A DNA stretch of 64,000 bases from Pseudomonas lutea (GCF_000759445.1 NZ_JRMB01000002.1:1612001-1676000); one strand, 5' to 3'. Numbered from the stretch's first letter, positions 26,465-36,002 are shown. The notes: generated from the letters alone by a model not told the origin. Numbers and translations: made by a program.

Positions 26465-27393
26465 GACGCGGTGTTCGACGTTGAGTCGGCGCCCGAAACT
26501 GTCGAAGCAGCAGACGCTGGCGCCTCTGCCTTGGCTGTAACAGTGGCCGCAGGCTTGGCAGCGGGTTTTGCAGCCTTCGCGCCGGCAGGCTTGGGTGCCG
26601 CAGCTTTTAGCGCAGGCTTGGGAGTGGCGGCAGGTTTGGCAGCAGGCGACTTGGCCGGCGCAGGTTTGCCGGCGGCTTTCGCAACGACTGGTTTAGCGGC
26701 AGCGGGTTTAGCGGCGGCGGGTTTGACAGCAGTCGTCTTGGGTGCCGGCTTTGCCGCAGCCGGCTTGGCGGCAGGTTTGCTTGCAGCGCTGACGGATGGC
26801 TTGGCAGCAGGAGCCTTGATGGCTGCAGGTTTCGCCACGGTTTTAGCGGTCACCTTGGCCACGGTTTTCTCAGCAACGGCTTTTACCGGTGCTTTCGCGA
26901 CAGGTTTGGCTGCAGCCGCTTTGGTTGCAGCTTTGGCGGCTGTTGGTTCCGCAATGGCCTTGGCAGCTGTTGCTTGAAGTGCCGGTTTTGCGGCGCGGTC
27001 GTTCAGCGCTTTGCCAACGGCTTCCTTCACGCGGCCGATGCCTTGTGCCAGCTTCAGGCTTTCTTGGGCGTCACGCTTGAGGTTCAGAATGTAGCTGCGG
27101 GTTTCGGTCTGACGATCCTTCAAAGCGTCGAGCAAAGATTCGAGTTCGGCCACGCTGTCTTTGGCTTTGCCTTGCGCCTTGGCTTTGCCAGCGGCGGCAG
27201 CGTCCTGCATTTTAGTGCGTGACTTGTGCAGCTTTTCCTGTGCCTTGCCACGTTGTTTTTCAAGCTTGGCGAGCAGTTTTTCCGCATCAGCCAACGCTTG
27301 CGAGCAGGCGTTTTCAAGGTGTTCGAGCAGGCTGCCCGAAAGCTGTTGGAGCAAATGCAACGGAGTGTTTACTGGCTTCTTGGTGGCCGACAT
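26461..27393 (-). CDS. algP: AlgP (AlgR3), histone H1-like alginate regulator
   Basis: The 310-residue protein has a helical N-terminal domain (1 to about 125: LLQQLSGSLLEHLENAC, then a Lys/Gln-rich coiled coil). A long Lys-Ala-Pro-rich tail of KPAAAKPA-like repeats (about 130-300) resembles histone H1. In P. aeruginosa AlgP promotes alginate biosynthesis gene expression, presumably by binding DNA through this tail. The coding repeats are a hotspot for length change. It lies beside the FKBP gene (divergent) and algQ, the conserved alginate regulatory neighbourhood. The repeat-rich antisense open frames are composition artefacts. Confidence 0.93.
   Translation of the reverse strand: MSATKKPVNTPLHLLQQLSGSLLEHLENACSQALADAEKLLAKLEKQRGKAQEKLHKSRTKMQDAAAAGKAKAQGKAKDSVAELESLLDALKDRQTETRSYILNLKRDAQESLKLAQGIGRVKEAVGKALNDRAAKPALQATAAKAIAEPTAAKAATKAAAAKPVAKAPVKAVAEKTVAKVTAKTVAKPAAIKAPAAKPSVSAASKPAAKPAAAKPAPKTTAVKPAAAKPAAAKPVVAKAAGKPAPAKSPAAKPAATPKPALKAAAPKPAGAKAAKPAAKPAATVTAKAEAPASAASTVSGADSTSNTAS
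26540..26990. repeat. Imperfect tandem repeats encoding the AlgP tail
   Basis: Short GC-rich units of roughly 12-21 bp (variants of GCAGGTTTGGCAGC and GCGGGTTTAGCGGC on the plus strand) recur through this interval. They encode the Lys-Pro-Ala-Ala repeats. They are suited to slipped-strand or recombination changes that shorten or lengthen the tail without breaking frame if multiples of three are lost. Confidence 0.8.
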
Positions 27394-27571
27394 GACTTAC
27401 CTCCTGGCTGATTTGAGTGCGGCCATACTAGACCTCCGCCTGCACCGCCGCTAGGGCATCTTGATACTACGAACCTTACGCTGTTGCATTGCGGGGAAAA
27501 ACGCGGCAAAACCCGTCACGCTCGGGCCTCAGCGCTGGCATAATCGCCACTTCCCAGGCCGGAGAGCATTC

Positions 27572-28249
27572 ATGTCGCGCTACCTGTTAATGTCGTTGTT
27601 CCTCTTGGTACCCCTTGCCCGCGCGACCGATGCTCCGGCATCCGACAACACCCACGACCTTTCCTACAGCCTTGGCGCAAGCCTGGGGGAACGGCTGCGT
27701 CAGGAGGCTCCTGACCTGCAACTGCCTGCGTTGGTTGAGGCGTTGCAGCAGGCGTATCAAGGCAAGCCGCTGGCGATCAAGCAGGAGCGCATGGAGCAGA
27801 TCCTGAGCGACCACGACGCTGCACTTGCCCAGGCCGAGAGCGCCGGCCAAACCCAGCCTCAGACCGAAGCCGCATTGAAGGACGAGCGAAAATTCATGGA
27901 CGTCGAGAAGGCCAAACCGGGTGTTCGCCAGTTGGCCGACGGCATCCTGATGACGGAGCTAACGCCGGGCAATGGCCCGAAACCTGACGTCAATGGCCGC
28001 GTGCAGGTGAAGTACGTCGGCCGCCTGCCTGACGGGACCATCTTCGATCAGAGCCAGCAGCCTCAATGGTTCCGCCTGGACAGCGTCATCGCAGGATGGA
28101 CAACCGCGCTGGTCGACATGCCGGTAGGTGCCAAATGGCGTCTGGTCATCCCTTCGGCGCAGGCCTACGGCGCAGAAGGCGCAGGTGATCTCATCGACCC
28201 CTATACGCCACTGGTATTTGAGATCGAGCTGCTGGCGGTGTCGCAGTAA
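27572..28249 (+). CDS. Periplasmic FKBP-type peptidyl-prolyl isomerase
   Basis: This 225-residue protein has a signal peptide (1-18, cleavage after LARA), an N-terminal FKBP dimerisation domain (about 25-110) and a C-terminal FKBP catalytic domain (about 130-225). The latter contains VQVKYVGRLPDGTIFDQS and the ending TPLVFEIELL. It resembles FkpA/Mip proteins that assist folding of envelope proteins. ATG 27572 follows GGAGAG. It is divergent from algP and its message ends at a strong shared terminator facing algQ. Confidence 0.92.
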   Translation: MSRYLLMSLFLLVPLARATDAPASDNTHDLSYSLGASLGERLRQEAPDLQLPALVEALQQAYQGKPLAIKQERMEQILSDHDAALAQAESAGQTQPQTEAALKDERKFMDVEKAKPGVRQLADGILMTELTPGNGPKPDVNGRVQVKYVGRLPDGTIFDQSQQPQWFRLDSVIAGWTTALVDMPVGAKWRLVIPSAQAYGAEGAGDLIDPYTPLVFEIELLAVSQ

Positions 28250-28298
28250 AACCGCAGGCCAAGGTCAAACTCAGTTCGACACGCACATTTGAAGCAAT

Positions 28299-28328
28299 AA
28301 AAAAGGGTGCCCAAGGGCACCCTTTTTT
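28299..28328. terminator. Bidirectional terminator between FKBP gene and algQ
   Basis: GGGTGCCC-AA-GGGCACCC is flanked by six A on one side and six T on the other, so it serves both convergent genes. It lies 50 bp after the FKBP stop and 15 bp after the algQ stop. Confidence 0.95.
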
Positions 28329-28342
28329 GTCTGTCACAGTGA

Positions 28343-28801
28343 TCAGGCCTGCGCTGCAACCTGTTCCTTGTGTGCGGTATGCAGCACTTCAATGAGGCAG
28401 TCTTCGAGTTCGAAACGCTCATGCAGCAAGCCGCCCAATTCCTTGAATTTCTCGGCGACGCATTTGCCTTCGTCGCAGAGGTCATTGAATGCCAGCAGCT
28501 TCTCGGTGATGACATCGATACGCGGATAAAGCGTATCGGCAAGCTCAAGACCGCGCTGATTATGAAACGCCTTGGCCTCGCTGGTCAGCTGCTCGTAGAT
28601 CTCGAAATGACCGGCAGAAACGTAGTCGACCAATGTGCCGCAGAACTCCTGCAAAGGCGCGCGCTTCTCGGAGAACGCTCCCGGTTCTGCTCCCAGGGTG
28701 TCGTAGGCCGTGATCAGCTCGTTGCGATCCTGCAACCAGCGGTCGATCAGCTTGTGAACCCCACCCCAACGTTCCTGAGCGTTCTGACAACTTTCCAGCA
28801 T
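28343..28801 (-). CDS. algQ: AlgQ, Rsd/AlgQ anti-sigma70 factor
   Basis: This 152-residue all-helical protein of the Rsd/AlgQ family opens with [22 protein letters not shown] and contains the conserved [20 protein letters not shown]. These proteins bind region 4 of the primary sigma factor, shifting RNA polymerase toward alternative sigma factors. In P. aeruginosa AlgQ affects alginate, pyoverdine and nucleoside diphosphate kinase. A GAGAGAA ribosome site precedes ATG 28801. dsbB lies upstream on the same strand. Confidence 0.95.
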   Translation of the reverse strand: MLESCQNAQERWGGVHKLIDRWLQDRNELITAYDTLGAEPGAFSEKRAPLQEFCGTLVDYVSAGHFEIYEQLTSEAKAFHNQRGLELADTLYPRIDVITEKLLAFNDLCDEGKCVAEKFKELGGLLHERFELEDCLIEVLHTAHKEQVAAQA

Positions 28802-28979
28802 GATGTTCTCTCTTCCCTTCAGGGGCCTGCCGCTTGAAGCGCTTCAGATCAGACCGAGCTTGTGTTGGCAGATCCGAAAAACGTCGACAGCAGCAATTAT
28901 CCGATGATGCGTGCGGCCCAGATTATGCCCGCATGACTAGCCCATCAAGGTACGCAGGACATAAAGTTCATACAAGCGT

Positions 28980-29507
28980 TTAATCCGAAGTCCCCACATC
29001 CATTGATCTGAAGCGGCGAAATTCGATAAACAGGTAATACAGCGCAAACAGGCATAAACCCGAAAACGCCAGCAAACTCCATTCCGGCAGGCTGATCCCG
29101 AACAGGGACCAATTGATTTCGGAGCACCCTGCACTTCCGGCCAAAACCATCGCCAGAACCTTCAGGTAGGTTTGCGTTTCCAGCAGGTAGTGAAGGTTTT
29201 CAAGACATGCAGCCATGTTCTCTGGCGGCGAGGCCTGTAGCCACACCTGCCGCGCCGCAACACCAGCGCCCAAAGCAGAAAACAGTAAAAGAATGCCCGC
29301 GTAGACCCGCCAGCCTCTCCTGCCCGGCGCATGCAGCGCAGCGAACAGGCAGACGGTCGCTGACAAAGCCATCAGCACGCGCTGAATCAGACACATCGGG
29401 CACGGCGCCGCATCAATCACAAAGCCGAGATAGACCGCTGCTCCCACCATTGATGCACAGGCTAGAAACGCTAGGGAGAACAGGGAGCGTGTACGAGCCA
29501 GCTGCAT
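28980..29507 (-). CDS. dsbB: Disulfide bond formation protein B
   Basis: This 175-residue inner-membrane protein has four helices. The first redox pair is Cys36/Cys39 (APCPMC) after helix 1. The second is Cys101 and Cys128 in the second periplasmic loop (MAACLENL and SAGCSEI). It reoxidises DsbA and passes electrons to ubiquinone. It is the DsbH-type copy of the alg/hem locus; pseudomonads often have a second DsbB elsewhere. It is monocistronic or read through to algQ. No terminator was found after it. Confidence 0.94.
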   Translation of the reverse strand: MQLARTRSLFSLAFLACASMVGAAVYLGFVIDAAPCPMCLIQRVLMALSATVCLFAALHAPGRRGWRVYAGILLLFSALGAGVAARQVWLQASPPENMAACLENLHYLLETQTYLKVLAMVLAGSAGCSEINWSLFGISLPEWSLLAFSGLCLFALYYLFIEFRRFRSMDVGTSD

Positions 29508-29715
29508 GGAAGATCCGTAACAAAAGACGAAGGCGGCTACGGTAGAGGAAAGCGCGAGTCGCTTTCAAGGCACCCAATGGAGGATATTTCTCCGTTTGCG
29601 TAGGTAAACACTGACAACGTGTTTAGGACGTTATTCCCGGTGTGCGAAGAATCCACCAACAAACCACAACATGCTCAGAATCGTCCTACAGACGCCGACG
29701 AATCAGATAAACGAA

Positions 29716-29733
29716 AGGCCCGCATTCGGGCCT
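29716..29733 (-). terminator. Likely terminator of the hemCDXY operon
   Basis: AGGCCCG-CATT-CGGGCCT is a perfect 7-bp stem 24 bp after the hemY stop. On the minus strand it is followed by TTCGTTT, an imperfect T-tract, so termination may be partial. Confidence 0.7.
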
Positions 29734-29757
29734 CTCGGGTCTAGTTATGACTTCTAG

Positions 29758-31005
29758 CTAAACACGTGACAGCGCCGGAAGAGGACGGGCAAGCAAACGC
29801 TCATCCAGCAGACCCAAACCTTCCTGAAACAGCTGATTGCTGCGATCGGTCTCGCCCAATTGTGCAAGCAGACGCGCCAACTCGGCGCACGCCTCCGGGT
29901 TACGCTGCAGCCTTAGGCTGGATTCGAGGTAATCGCGCGCCTTGCCCCACAAACTGCTCTGCAGGCACAGCCGGCCGAGCGTCAGCAACAAGCCAGCGTC
30001 ATCGGTGTGATTTTTCAACCAACCTTCAGCCGTTTGCAACTGCTTGCCTGGGTCGGCCCCGCGCACCAGCCCGTACAGCCGCGCAAGATGGGTGTTGTAA
30101 TCGCGCTTAATGGCGGTTCGCAGGACTTCCTCGGCCTGCACATCGGCGCCCAGCCGGCGCAGTTGCTCGGCATAGGCCAGCACCAGTGCAGGCTCCTGAC
30201 GTTGAGCCGAGGTCAGTTGCTGCCAGGCATTTTCCAGAGAGGGTAGGCCGGCGCCGACGGTGTCGCTGTCAGACACACGATAGGCCGCCAGCGAAAGATT
30301 TTCGCCCCATGCGCGCCTTTCCAGTTCAGCCAGTTCCTGCACAGGGAGCACTTTATCCTTACGCAACTCGGGCATCAGACGAATCAACTCATGCCACTCG
30401 CCGCGTTCGCGGTACAGCCGCTGCAGCTGGCGCAACACCTGCGGATTATGCGGATGGCGCTCCTGCATGGCTTGCAGCGTGACCAATGCCCCGTCGAGAT
30501 CACCTCGATCCACTTGCAGTTGGGCGTGGCTCAACGCGATAGCCAGTTCGGCGTGAGGCTGACGCTCCAGCGCACGTTCAAGCAGGTTATCGCTGTCCTC
30601 GTAACGGCCCTGCTCGTTTGCGGCACGGGCTGCGCCGAGGTAATACAAAAGAGGCTGGCGTTCCGCTTCGGCAGCGCGGTGCAAGTTTCGCTGAGCACTG
30701 GCCCAGCGCCCTTCGGCGAGATCCATCTGCCCCTGCTCGATTGCGTTTTGCACACGGCGGCTTCGGTTGCGCCGTGACCATGGATTCACCACGCCCCCGG
30801 ACGTGGTCAGTAACGCGATCAACATGCGCAACAGCCACAGAATAAACAGGACCGCCACCAGCAGCGCCAATGCAGCCCAAATGCTCGATTCGTAGCGGAA
30901 GGCGTCGTAAGAGATCAGGACATAGCCTGCATGTCGCGAGATGGCGACACCGATCAGCGCAGCCGCCACAACCAGGACGAAGAGAACGACGTATGCGCGC
31001 TTCAT
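29758..31005 (-). CDS. hemY: HemY-like TPR membrane protein
   Basis: This 415-residue protein has two N-terminal membrane helices (about 4-22 and 43-66) and a cytoplasmic or periplasmic array of TPR-type helical pairs such as YYLGAARAANEQGRYEDSDNLLERAL. It belongs to the HemY family of gammaproteobacteria, which is distinct from the HemY protoporphyrinogen oxidase of Gram-positive bacteria. In E. coli it is linked to protoporphyrin accumulation and coproporphyrinogen binding. It overlaps hemX by four bases and is the last gene of hemC-hemD-hemX-hemY. Confidence 0.92.
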   Translation of the reverse strand: MKRAYVVLFVLVVAAALIGVAISRHAGYVLISYDAFRYESSIWAALALLVAVLFILWLLRMLIALLTTSGGVVNPWSRRNRSRRVQNAIEQGQMDLAEGRWASAQRNLHRAAEAERQPLLYYLGAARAANEQGRYEDSDNLLERALERQPHAELAIALSHAQLQVDRGDLDGALVTLQAMQERHPHNPQVLRQLQRLYRERGEWHELIRLMPELRKDKVLPVQELAELERRAWGENLSLAAYRVSDSDTVGAGLPSLENAWQQLTSAQRQEPALVLAYAEQLRRLGADVQAEEVLRTAIKRDYNTHLARLYGLVRGADPGKQLQTAEGWLKNHTDDAGLLLTLGRLCLQSSLWGKARDYLESSLRLQRNPEACAELARLLAQLGETDRSNQLFQEGLGLLDERLLARPLPALSRV

Positions 31006-32144
31006 GGCTGCTTCCCGGGCTGCGCCTCGTCGGTGCGCTTCTCCAGCGCGCCGCCGACCGGCGTATGACGCTGCTCAAGATACGCCTGAACCGCAGCCAG
31101 ACTTTGTGTCAGGTCAGGCGTTGCCACCGAAACCGGCTGCTTGCCGAGCTCGTCCAGAAGCTGGCCAAGCGCTTTGCTCTGCTGGTTATCTCGATTGAAA
31201 TTGTCGTCCAGAACACTTCGCGCTTCAGCCATGGCCTTGTCATACACCGGGCCTTGACCGTTAAGCGCTGCCCACTGCGCCTGTTCGAGCGCAAGACTCA
31301 ACGCCAGACGTACCTGCGTCAGGCTCTGACCAGCCAGCAATGGTCGAATATTCTTGTCGGCATGGAAGTCGATACGCACGTACTGGGAGATCTTGTCCCA
31401 CCACTTGGCCCAATAGTTGTCCTCGCTGCCGTCGGTCAAACCGAACAGCGAGTCGCCCTTGTCCTTGTATTCCGGCGCGAGCTCGTTGAGCTGCGCGACT
31501 TGTTCGCGCACCGCGGCCAGCTGAAGGAACAGCCCCGTGCGATCCGGCTGATCGACGCTGCGCAGCGCGGTCAGACTCTTGGCCAGCTGTTCGCGGGCTG
31601 CGTATGCGGCGGGGTCGTCCTGCTCACGCAGGATTTCATCAGCGCCCTGAACCAGTGCCGCAGCACTGTTGATGTCTTGCAGCGCAGACAACCTCAAGCT
31701 GGCAAGACGCAACAAGTGCTCGGCCTCGGCCAGACGCCAATCCTTGCGGCTGGCGCCCAGGACGGTTTCCACACGCTGGCTCAGGCGCTGCTGATCCCCT
31801 TGCAACTGGGTAACAAGGCGGCGGCGGTCCTCCAGCTCGTCGGCAGCGGGCAGTTGTGCAAGGCGCGCGGCGATTTGCTGCTCACTCTGCTTGAGCGCCT
31901 GGGTCTGGGAGCCGATGTCCTGCAGCTGACCGGATTGCTCCTCATGCCCGGCTTGAATGGCGCGCAATTGCCAAACGCTCCAGCCGCCAACGGCAACGCC
32001 GGCAGCGCCCAGCAACAGGGCCAATATGGCCAGCCCGTTACTGCTGCGGCGATTCGACGGTTCTTTGTACGCTGGATCCGGCAACGGGCCAGATTGGGCC
32101 AGTACCGGTTCAACGTCATCTTTTGGCAAGACTGTTTCGCTCAC
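31002..32144 (-). CDS. hemX: HemX, membrane protein of the hemCDXY operon
   Basis: This 380-residue protein has a short cytoplasmic N-terminus, one membrane helix (about 37-58, LALLLGAAGVAVGGWSVW), a coiled coil and a conserved periplasmic domain with LLRLASLRLSALQD. It is often labelled uroporphyrinogen-III C-methyltransferase, but it lacks the SAM-binding methyltransferase fold. That label should not be taken literally. Recent work links HemX to regulation of early haem synthesis. It starts 48 bp after hemD and its stop overlaps hemY. Confidence 0.92.
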   Translation of the reverse strand: MSETVLPKDDVEPVLAQSGPLPDPAYKEPSNRRSSNGLAILALLLGAAGVAVGGWSVWQLRAIQAGHEEQSGQLQDIGSQTQALKQSEQQIAARLAQLPAADELEDRRRLVTQLQGDQQRLSQRVETVLGASRKDWRLAEAEHLLRLASLRLSALQDINSAAALVQGADEILREQDDPAAYAAREQLAKSLTALRSVDQPDRTGLFLQLAAVREQVAQLNELAPEYKDKGDSLFGLTDGSEDNYWAKWWDKISQYVRIDFHADKNIRPLLAGQSLTQVRLALSLALEQAQWAALNGQGPVYDKAMAEARSVLDDNFNRDNQQSKALGQLLDELGKQPVSVATPDLTQSLAAVQAYLEQRHTPVGGALEKRTDEAQPGKQP

Positions 32145-32192
32145 GTATCCATCCTTTGCATTTAGGCGTCGCGTAATCCGACTGATCGACCA

Positions 32193-32966
32193 TTACGCCT
32201 GTAAGGCAGGCGCGGCGTGTTGGCGCAATGCTGTCAGCAAGGCCGCAGCGCTTGCACCGCGGCAGTCCACTACGGTAGGCGCCCCGGCGGCACGCGCGAT
32301 TTCAGCGACCCGGGGGCTTGGTACAAATAACGGTATCTGCGCAAGCGTAGGCCAAGCGGCGCCGGCCAACTCACGCAGATGCTCAAAACCCTGTCCACTG
32401 CTGACCACCAGCCCATTCAAGCGTTCCGCTTGTACCTTCTCAGAGAGCGCGAAAGCCGGGTATTGCGGCAGGTTGCGACGGTAAAGCGGGAGGTAATCAA
32501 CCCTCACACCCTGTGCACGTAGTCGTTCGGCAAGCAACTCGCGCCCGCCTTCACCGCGCATAATCAACACTCTGGGATCATAGCCAGACACGGCTTCTTG
32601 AAACTGCGGAAGCTCCAGCAACGCCTCGCTGTCGTCGCCGTGCTCAGGAAAGAACACCTGCAGGCCATAGTCATCGAGAATTTGCGCAGTGGCAGCGCCG
32701 ACGGTGAACCACTTTTGCATCGGCGGTTGCGGCCAGACCTCGTCAACCATCGCCAGCCCTAAACGCGCAGCAGGTTTGCTGACGACGATGACGGCGCAGT
32801 ACGCAGCGAGGTCATAAACGATTGAGCGACTGGCCTCCGACACTGGCAGAGGCTCGATCTCCAGCAATGGAAGACTTGCGCTGTACACGCCAACTTCCGC
32901 CAGCGTTAACGCAAGCGCCCGAGATTCATCCACCGGACGCGTCAGCAGCAAGCGCCAGCCTTTCAC
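32193..32966 (-). CDS. hemD: Uroporphyrinogen-III synthase
   Basis: The 257-residue protein has the low-similarity two-domain HemD fold. Recognisable features are the N-terminal [13 protein letters not shown], the central [12 protein letters not shown] and [17 protein letters not shown], and the C-terminal [12 protein letters not shown]. It closes hydroxymethylbilane to uroporphyrinogen III with inversion of ring D, the branch point to haem, sirohaem and cobalamin. It overlaps hemC by four bases, so product channelling order is preserved in translation order. Confidence 0.95.
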   Translation of the reverse strand: MKGWRLLLTRPVDESRALALTLAEVGVYSASLPLLEIEPLPVSEASRSIVYDLAAYCAVIVVSKPAARLGLAMVDEVWPQPPMQKWFTVGAATAQILDDYGLQVFFPEHGDDSEALLELPQFQEAVSGYDPRVLIMRGEGGRELLAERLRAQGVRVDYLPLYRRNLPQYPAFALSEKVQAERLNGLVVSSGQGFEHLRELAGAAWPTLAQIPLFVPSPRVAEIARAAGAPTVVDCRGASAAALLTALRQHAAPALQA

Positions 32967-33904
32967 GCCTCGTCAGCCTCGCCATACACCGCTTTGAGAA
33001 TCTTCGCCGCGCCTTGGGCCAGCAGCGCTTCGGCCACCTGGACGCCAAGTGCCTGGGCGTCGACCTGGGGTGCACGCGCTTCAGCGTGCAACAGCAACGC
33101 GCCGGAAGGGTCGCCTACCAGACCCCGCAGCCAGAGTTGATCACCCTCCAGCACTGAATAGCAGGCAATGGGGACCTGGCAGCCACCATTCAGATGCTTG
33201 TTGAGCGCACGCTCTGCCGTGACTCGCACAGCAGTGTCGTCATGGTGCAGCGGTGCAAGCAAGGCATGAAGCTCGATATCGACGCTGCGGCACTCTATGC
33301 CTACTGCGCCCTGCCCGCCTGCGGGCAAGCTGTGCTCGACGCTGATGGGTGCAGTGATGCGGTCTTCAAAGCCCAAACGAATCAGGCCGGCGGCGGCGAG
33401 GATGATCGCGTCGTACTCCCCGGCATCCAGCTTGGCCAGACGGGTGTTGACGTTGCCGCGCAGAAACTGGATTTTCAGGTCCGGGCGACGGGCTAGCAGC
33501 TGAGCCTGACGACGCAGGCTGGACGTGCCCACTACGGATCCGGCGGGCAACTCGGCGAGACTGGAATAGTTATTGGAAACGAACGCGTCACGCGGGTCTT
33601 CGCGCTCGCAGATGCAAAAAAGGCCGAGACCCTGGGGGAAATCCATCGGCACGTCTTTCATCGAGTGAACGGCGATGTCGGCCTCATGCTCGATCAGAGC
33701 AGTTTCCAGTTCTTTGACGAAAAGACCCTTGCCGCCGATTTTCGAAAGCGGCGAGTCCAGCAGTTTATCGCCGCGACTCACCATCGGCACCAGCGTCACT
33801 GTCAGCCCGGGATGCGCCTGTTCCAGGCGGGCCTTGACGTACTCGGCCTGCCAGAGGGCCAGGGCACTTTTGCGAGTGGCGATGCGGATTTCGCGAGAAG
33901 ACAT
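32963..33904 (-). CDS. hemC: Porphobilinogen deaminase
   Basis: The 313-residue enzyme polymerises four porphobilinogens to hydroxymethylbilane. The dipyrromethane cofactor cysteine is Cys242 in GGCQVPIA. The substrate-binding patterns [21 protein letters not shown] and GTSSLRRQ are all present. It is the first gene of hemC-hemD-hemX-hemY. The algR gene lies 163 bp upstream in the same direction, the classic algR-hemC linkage of pseudomonads. hemB, the preceding pathway enzyme, is absent from its expected place near ppk. Confidence 0.97.
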   Translation of the reverse strand: MSSREIRIATRKSALALWQAEYVKARLEQAHPGLTVTLVPMVSRGDKLLDSPLSKIGGKGLFVKELETALIEHEADIAVHSMKDVPMDFPQGLGLFCICEREDPRDAFVSNNYSSLAELPAGSVVGTSSLRRQAQLLARRPDLKIQFLRGNVNTRLAKLDAGEYDAIILAAAGLIRLGFEDRITAPISVEHSLPAGGQGAVGIECRSVDIELHALLAPLHHDDTAVRVTAERALNKHLNGGCQVPIACYSVLEGDQLWLRGLVGDPSGALLLHAEARAPQVDAQALGVQVAEALLAQGAAKILKAVYGEADEA

Positions 33905-34067
33905 GAACCGGTCCGTACTGAGTGAATGCGGCGAATAATAACAGCTCGACCAGTTCGGGCCGAATGACTGTATTCAATCTGCGCGCATCATGATCTCAAT
34001 CGATCCACGGACGCCATGCGACGGCGTGTCGCCTGCCTGACTTGCCAGAAGCCCCAGCCGAGGTGGC

Positions 34068-34814
34068 TTACAGCTGCTGCATCATCTTGCGCACACCCGC
34101 TACATGCCTGCGGCTGACAATCAATGCGTCGCCATTAAGCCCTTTCAGGAACAGCTGAAAGTGACCCAGCGGCGTGCGCTGAAGGCGTTCGATCCGTTCC
34201 CGGGCTACCAGCGCGTTGCGGTGAATGCGTACAAAGCGATCACCGAACTCGTCCTCCAACGCCTTGAGTGGCTCATCCAACAGCACTTCGCCGCCCTCGT
34301 GGCGCAAGGTCACGTACTTGTGGTCGGCAATGAAATAGATAACTTCGGCCAGCGGGATCAGTTCGATGCCCTTGCGGGTTCTGGCGCTGATATGACTCCG
34401 GGGACCGGCACCGCTCTCGGCGGCGGGTCGGGTCATGGCAGCGAGCTGCACGCGATTAGGCCGCTCGGCCTTGCGCAATGCTTCGAGCAAGTGTTCGGGA
34501 CGAACCGGTTTGACCAGGTAACCAACGGCACTCACCTTGAAGGCTTCAAGCGCGAACTCATCGTGCGCGGTACAGAACACCACTGCGGGTGGGGCGTCGC
34601 GCTCGCACAATTTAGCCGCGACCTGGAGACCGTCCAGGCCAGGCATGCGGATATCCAGCAACACCACGTCGGGTTTCAAATTTTCAATCAGCTGCAAGGC
34701 TTCTTCGCCATTTGTGGCGCTGGGTTCAAGAACCTTGTAGCCCTCAAGCTCGCTTACCATGCGGCTCAAGCGGTCTCGGGCTAGGGGTTCATCATCAACG
34801 ATCAGGACATTCAT
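34068..34814 (-). CDS. algR: AlgR, LytTR response regulator
   Basis: The 248-residue regulator has a receiver domain (1 to about 120) with phospho-acceptor Asp54 (VVLLDIRMPG). A LytTR DNA-binding domain follows (about 140-245), with ELIPLAEVIYFIADHKYV and FVRIHRNALVARERIE. AlgR controls alginate, type IV pili, rhamnolipid and c-di-GMP genes in P. aeruginosa. ATG 34814 overlaps the algZ stop by four bases. A longer frame from 34847 lies inside algZ. Confidence 0.97.
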   Translation of the reverse strand: MNVLIVDDEPLARDRLSRMVSELEGYKVLEPSATNGEEALQLIENLKPDVVLLDIRMPGLDGLQVAAKLCERDAPPAVVFCTAHDEFALEAFKVSAVGYLVKPVRPEHLLEALRKAERPNRVQLAAMTRPAAESGAGPRSHISARTRKGIELIPLAEVIYFIADHKYVTLRHEGGEVLLDEPLKALEDEFGDRFVRIHRNALVARERIERLQRTPLGHFQLFLKGLNGDALIVSRRHVAGVRKMMQQL

Positions 34815-35893
34815 ATAGCTCTGGCTTCCTGCGTGAGTCTCGCACAAGGATAGCGTAGACAGGTGAAGTGACGACCGTCTCGGCGCTCCACGCTCAGACT
34901 GGCGAGGGGACCGAAAAGTGCCGTGAGTCGAGCGCCGATGTTGGCCAAGGCCTGCTGAGTGCCGCTTGAGTTTTGCCGTAAGGCGGCCTCATCGTAAGGA
35001 TTACTGACGCGCAATGTGAATACTCCCCCTTCGTAGTCCGCCTCGACCCTGACCACGCCGCCTTCAACACGGGGCGCGATGCCGTAAATCAATGCGTTTT
35101 CCAACAATGGCTGCAAGGTTAGCTGGGGAATTGGCAAGTCGTCGGGAATTGCACTTACGGCCCAGTCCATCTGTAGACGCTCTCCAAGTCGATATTGCTC
35201 AATCGATAAATAGCGTTTTGCCAATTCAAGCTCTTCGCGCCACGTAGTCAGGCTGCCGGGCTTACCCAGACTGGCCCGAAACAGGTCCGACAGATCGAGC
35301 ACGGCTTGCTCCGCCTTATGCGGGTCGGTGGTGACCAGGCTGGCGATACTGTTAAGCGTGTTGAACAGGAAGTGCGGACGAATACGCGCCTGCAAGGACT
35401 CAATCCGAGCCTGAAGTTCGGCCTGTTGCTGCTTGCGCCACTGACTTTGCAGATAAAAATAACGCAGCATCAGCGCAGACATGATCAGGGCGATCAGGGC
35501 ATAACGCAGATACCGCTCGATGACGCCACCCAACGAGGTCGCGGCATTGACTTGGCAGTAGTCAGTCACCGCGGTGCACAGCAGCGTCACTGCGACGACC
35601 AGCAGACAACCCACGGAGCCCGCCACCCCAGGACGCAACCGGGCCAGCCATGGCCGTAAGCCGCATAACAGCGCGGCGGAAAGCAAAACTATCCACTGCA
35701 CGAACAGGGATATCAGCGCCAGCCGCACCCAGTCGAACTCTGGCCGCATCGGTTCAATGAGCACAAGCACAAAGACCAGCAGCTCTGCCAGCACCACCAG
35801 TATCAGCAACGCCTGGGGCAGGCACAGTTCCGGGAGGAAGAACTCTTTGTCAGGCGGGCCGATCTGGCCCGGGTGTTTACGCGCGTTTTGCAT
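34811..35893 (-). CDS. algZ: AlgZ/FimS sensor histidine kinase
   Basis: This 360-residue LytS-type kinase has four to five N-terminal membrane helices (about 25-45, 57-78, 90-112 and 130-150). The His-kinase box IRPHFLFNTLNS has His174, and the C-terminal ATPase domain has LQPLLENALIYGI. The G boxes are shortened, as in FimS. It partners AlgR, encoded immediately downstream with a 4-bp overlap. ATG 35893 is the best fit to the family length. The gene is divergent from argH across 144 bp. Confidence 0.94.
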   Translation of the reverse strand: MQNARKHPGQIGPPDKEFFLPELCLPQALLILVVLAELLVFVLVLIEPMRPEFDWVRLALISLFVQWIVLLSAALLCGLRPWLARLRPGVAGSVGCLLVVAVTLLCTAVTDYCQVNAATSLGGVIERYLRYALIALIMSALMLRYFYLQSQWRKQQQAELQARIESLQARIRPHFLFNTLNSIASLVTTDPHKAEQAVLDLSDLFRASLGKPGSLTTWREELELAKRYLSIEQYRLGERLQMDWAVSAIPDDLPIPQLTLQPLLENALIYGIAPRVEGGVVRVEADYEGGVFTLRVSNPYDEAALRQNSSGTQQALANIGARLTALFGPLASLSVERRDGRHFTCLRYPCARLTQEARAI

Positions 35894-35981
35894 GATGGCC
35901 AGTCTCTTCGCTACTACCGTTGCGGGCAAGCCGCCGGGGATAAATAAGCAGCAATGCTGTTATCATCGGCCGCGCCTTTAG

Positions 35982-36002
35982 AATCGGCCGGCGCCGATTT
36001 TT
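35982..36002 (+). terminator. Terminator-like hairpin in the argH leader
   Basis: AATCGGC-CGGC-GCCGATT followed by further T residues lies 35-56 bp before the argH start, in the argH direction. An upstream ATCGGCC at 35965-35971 can pair with either arm, so an alternative fold is possible if transcription starts far enough upstream. No leader peptide with a stop precedes it. Confidence 0.5.

Noticed and set aside
26471..26977. Ala/Gly-rich plus-strand frame of 168 codons opposite algP
   Set aside because: It is the complement of the AlgP repeats and has only low-complexity composition.
31002..32144. Methyltransferase activity for HemX
   Set aside because: The protein has a membrane helix, a coiled coil and no SAM-binding motifs; the common annotation is a naming carry-over.
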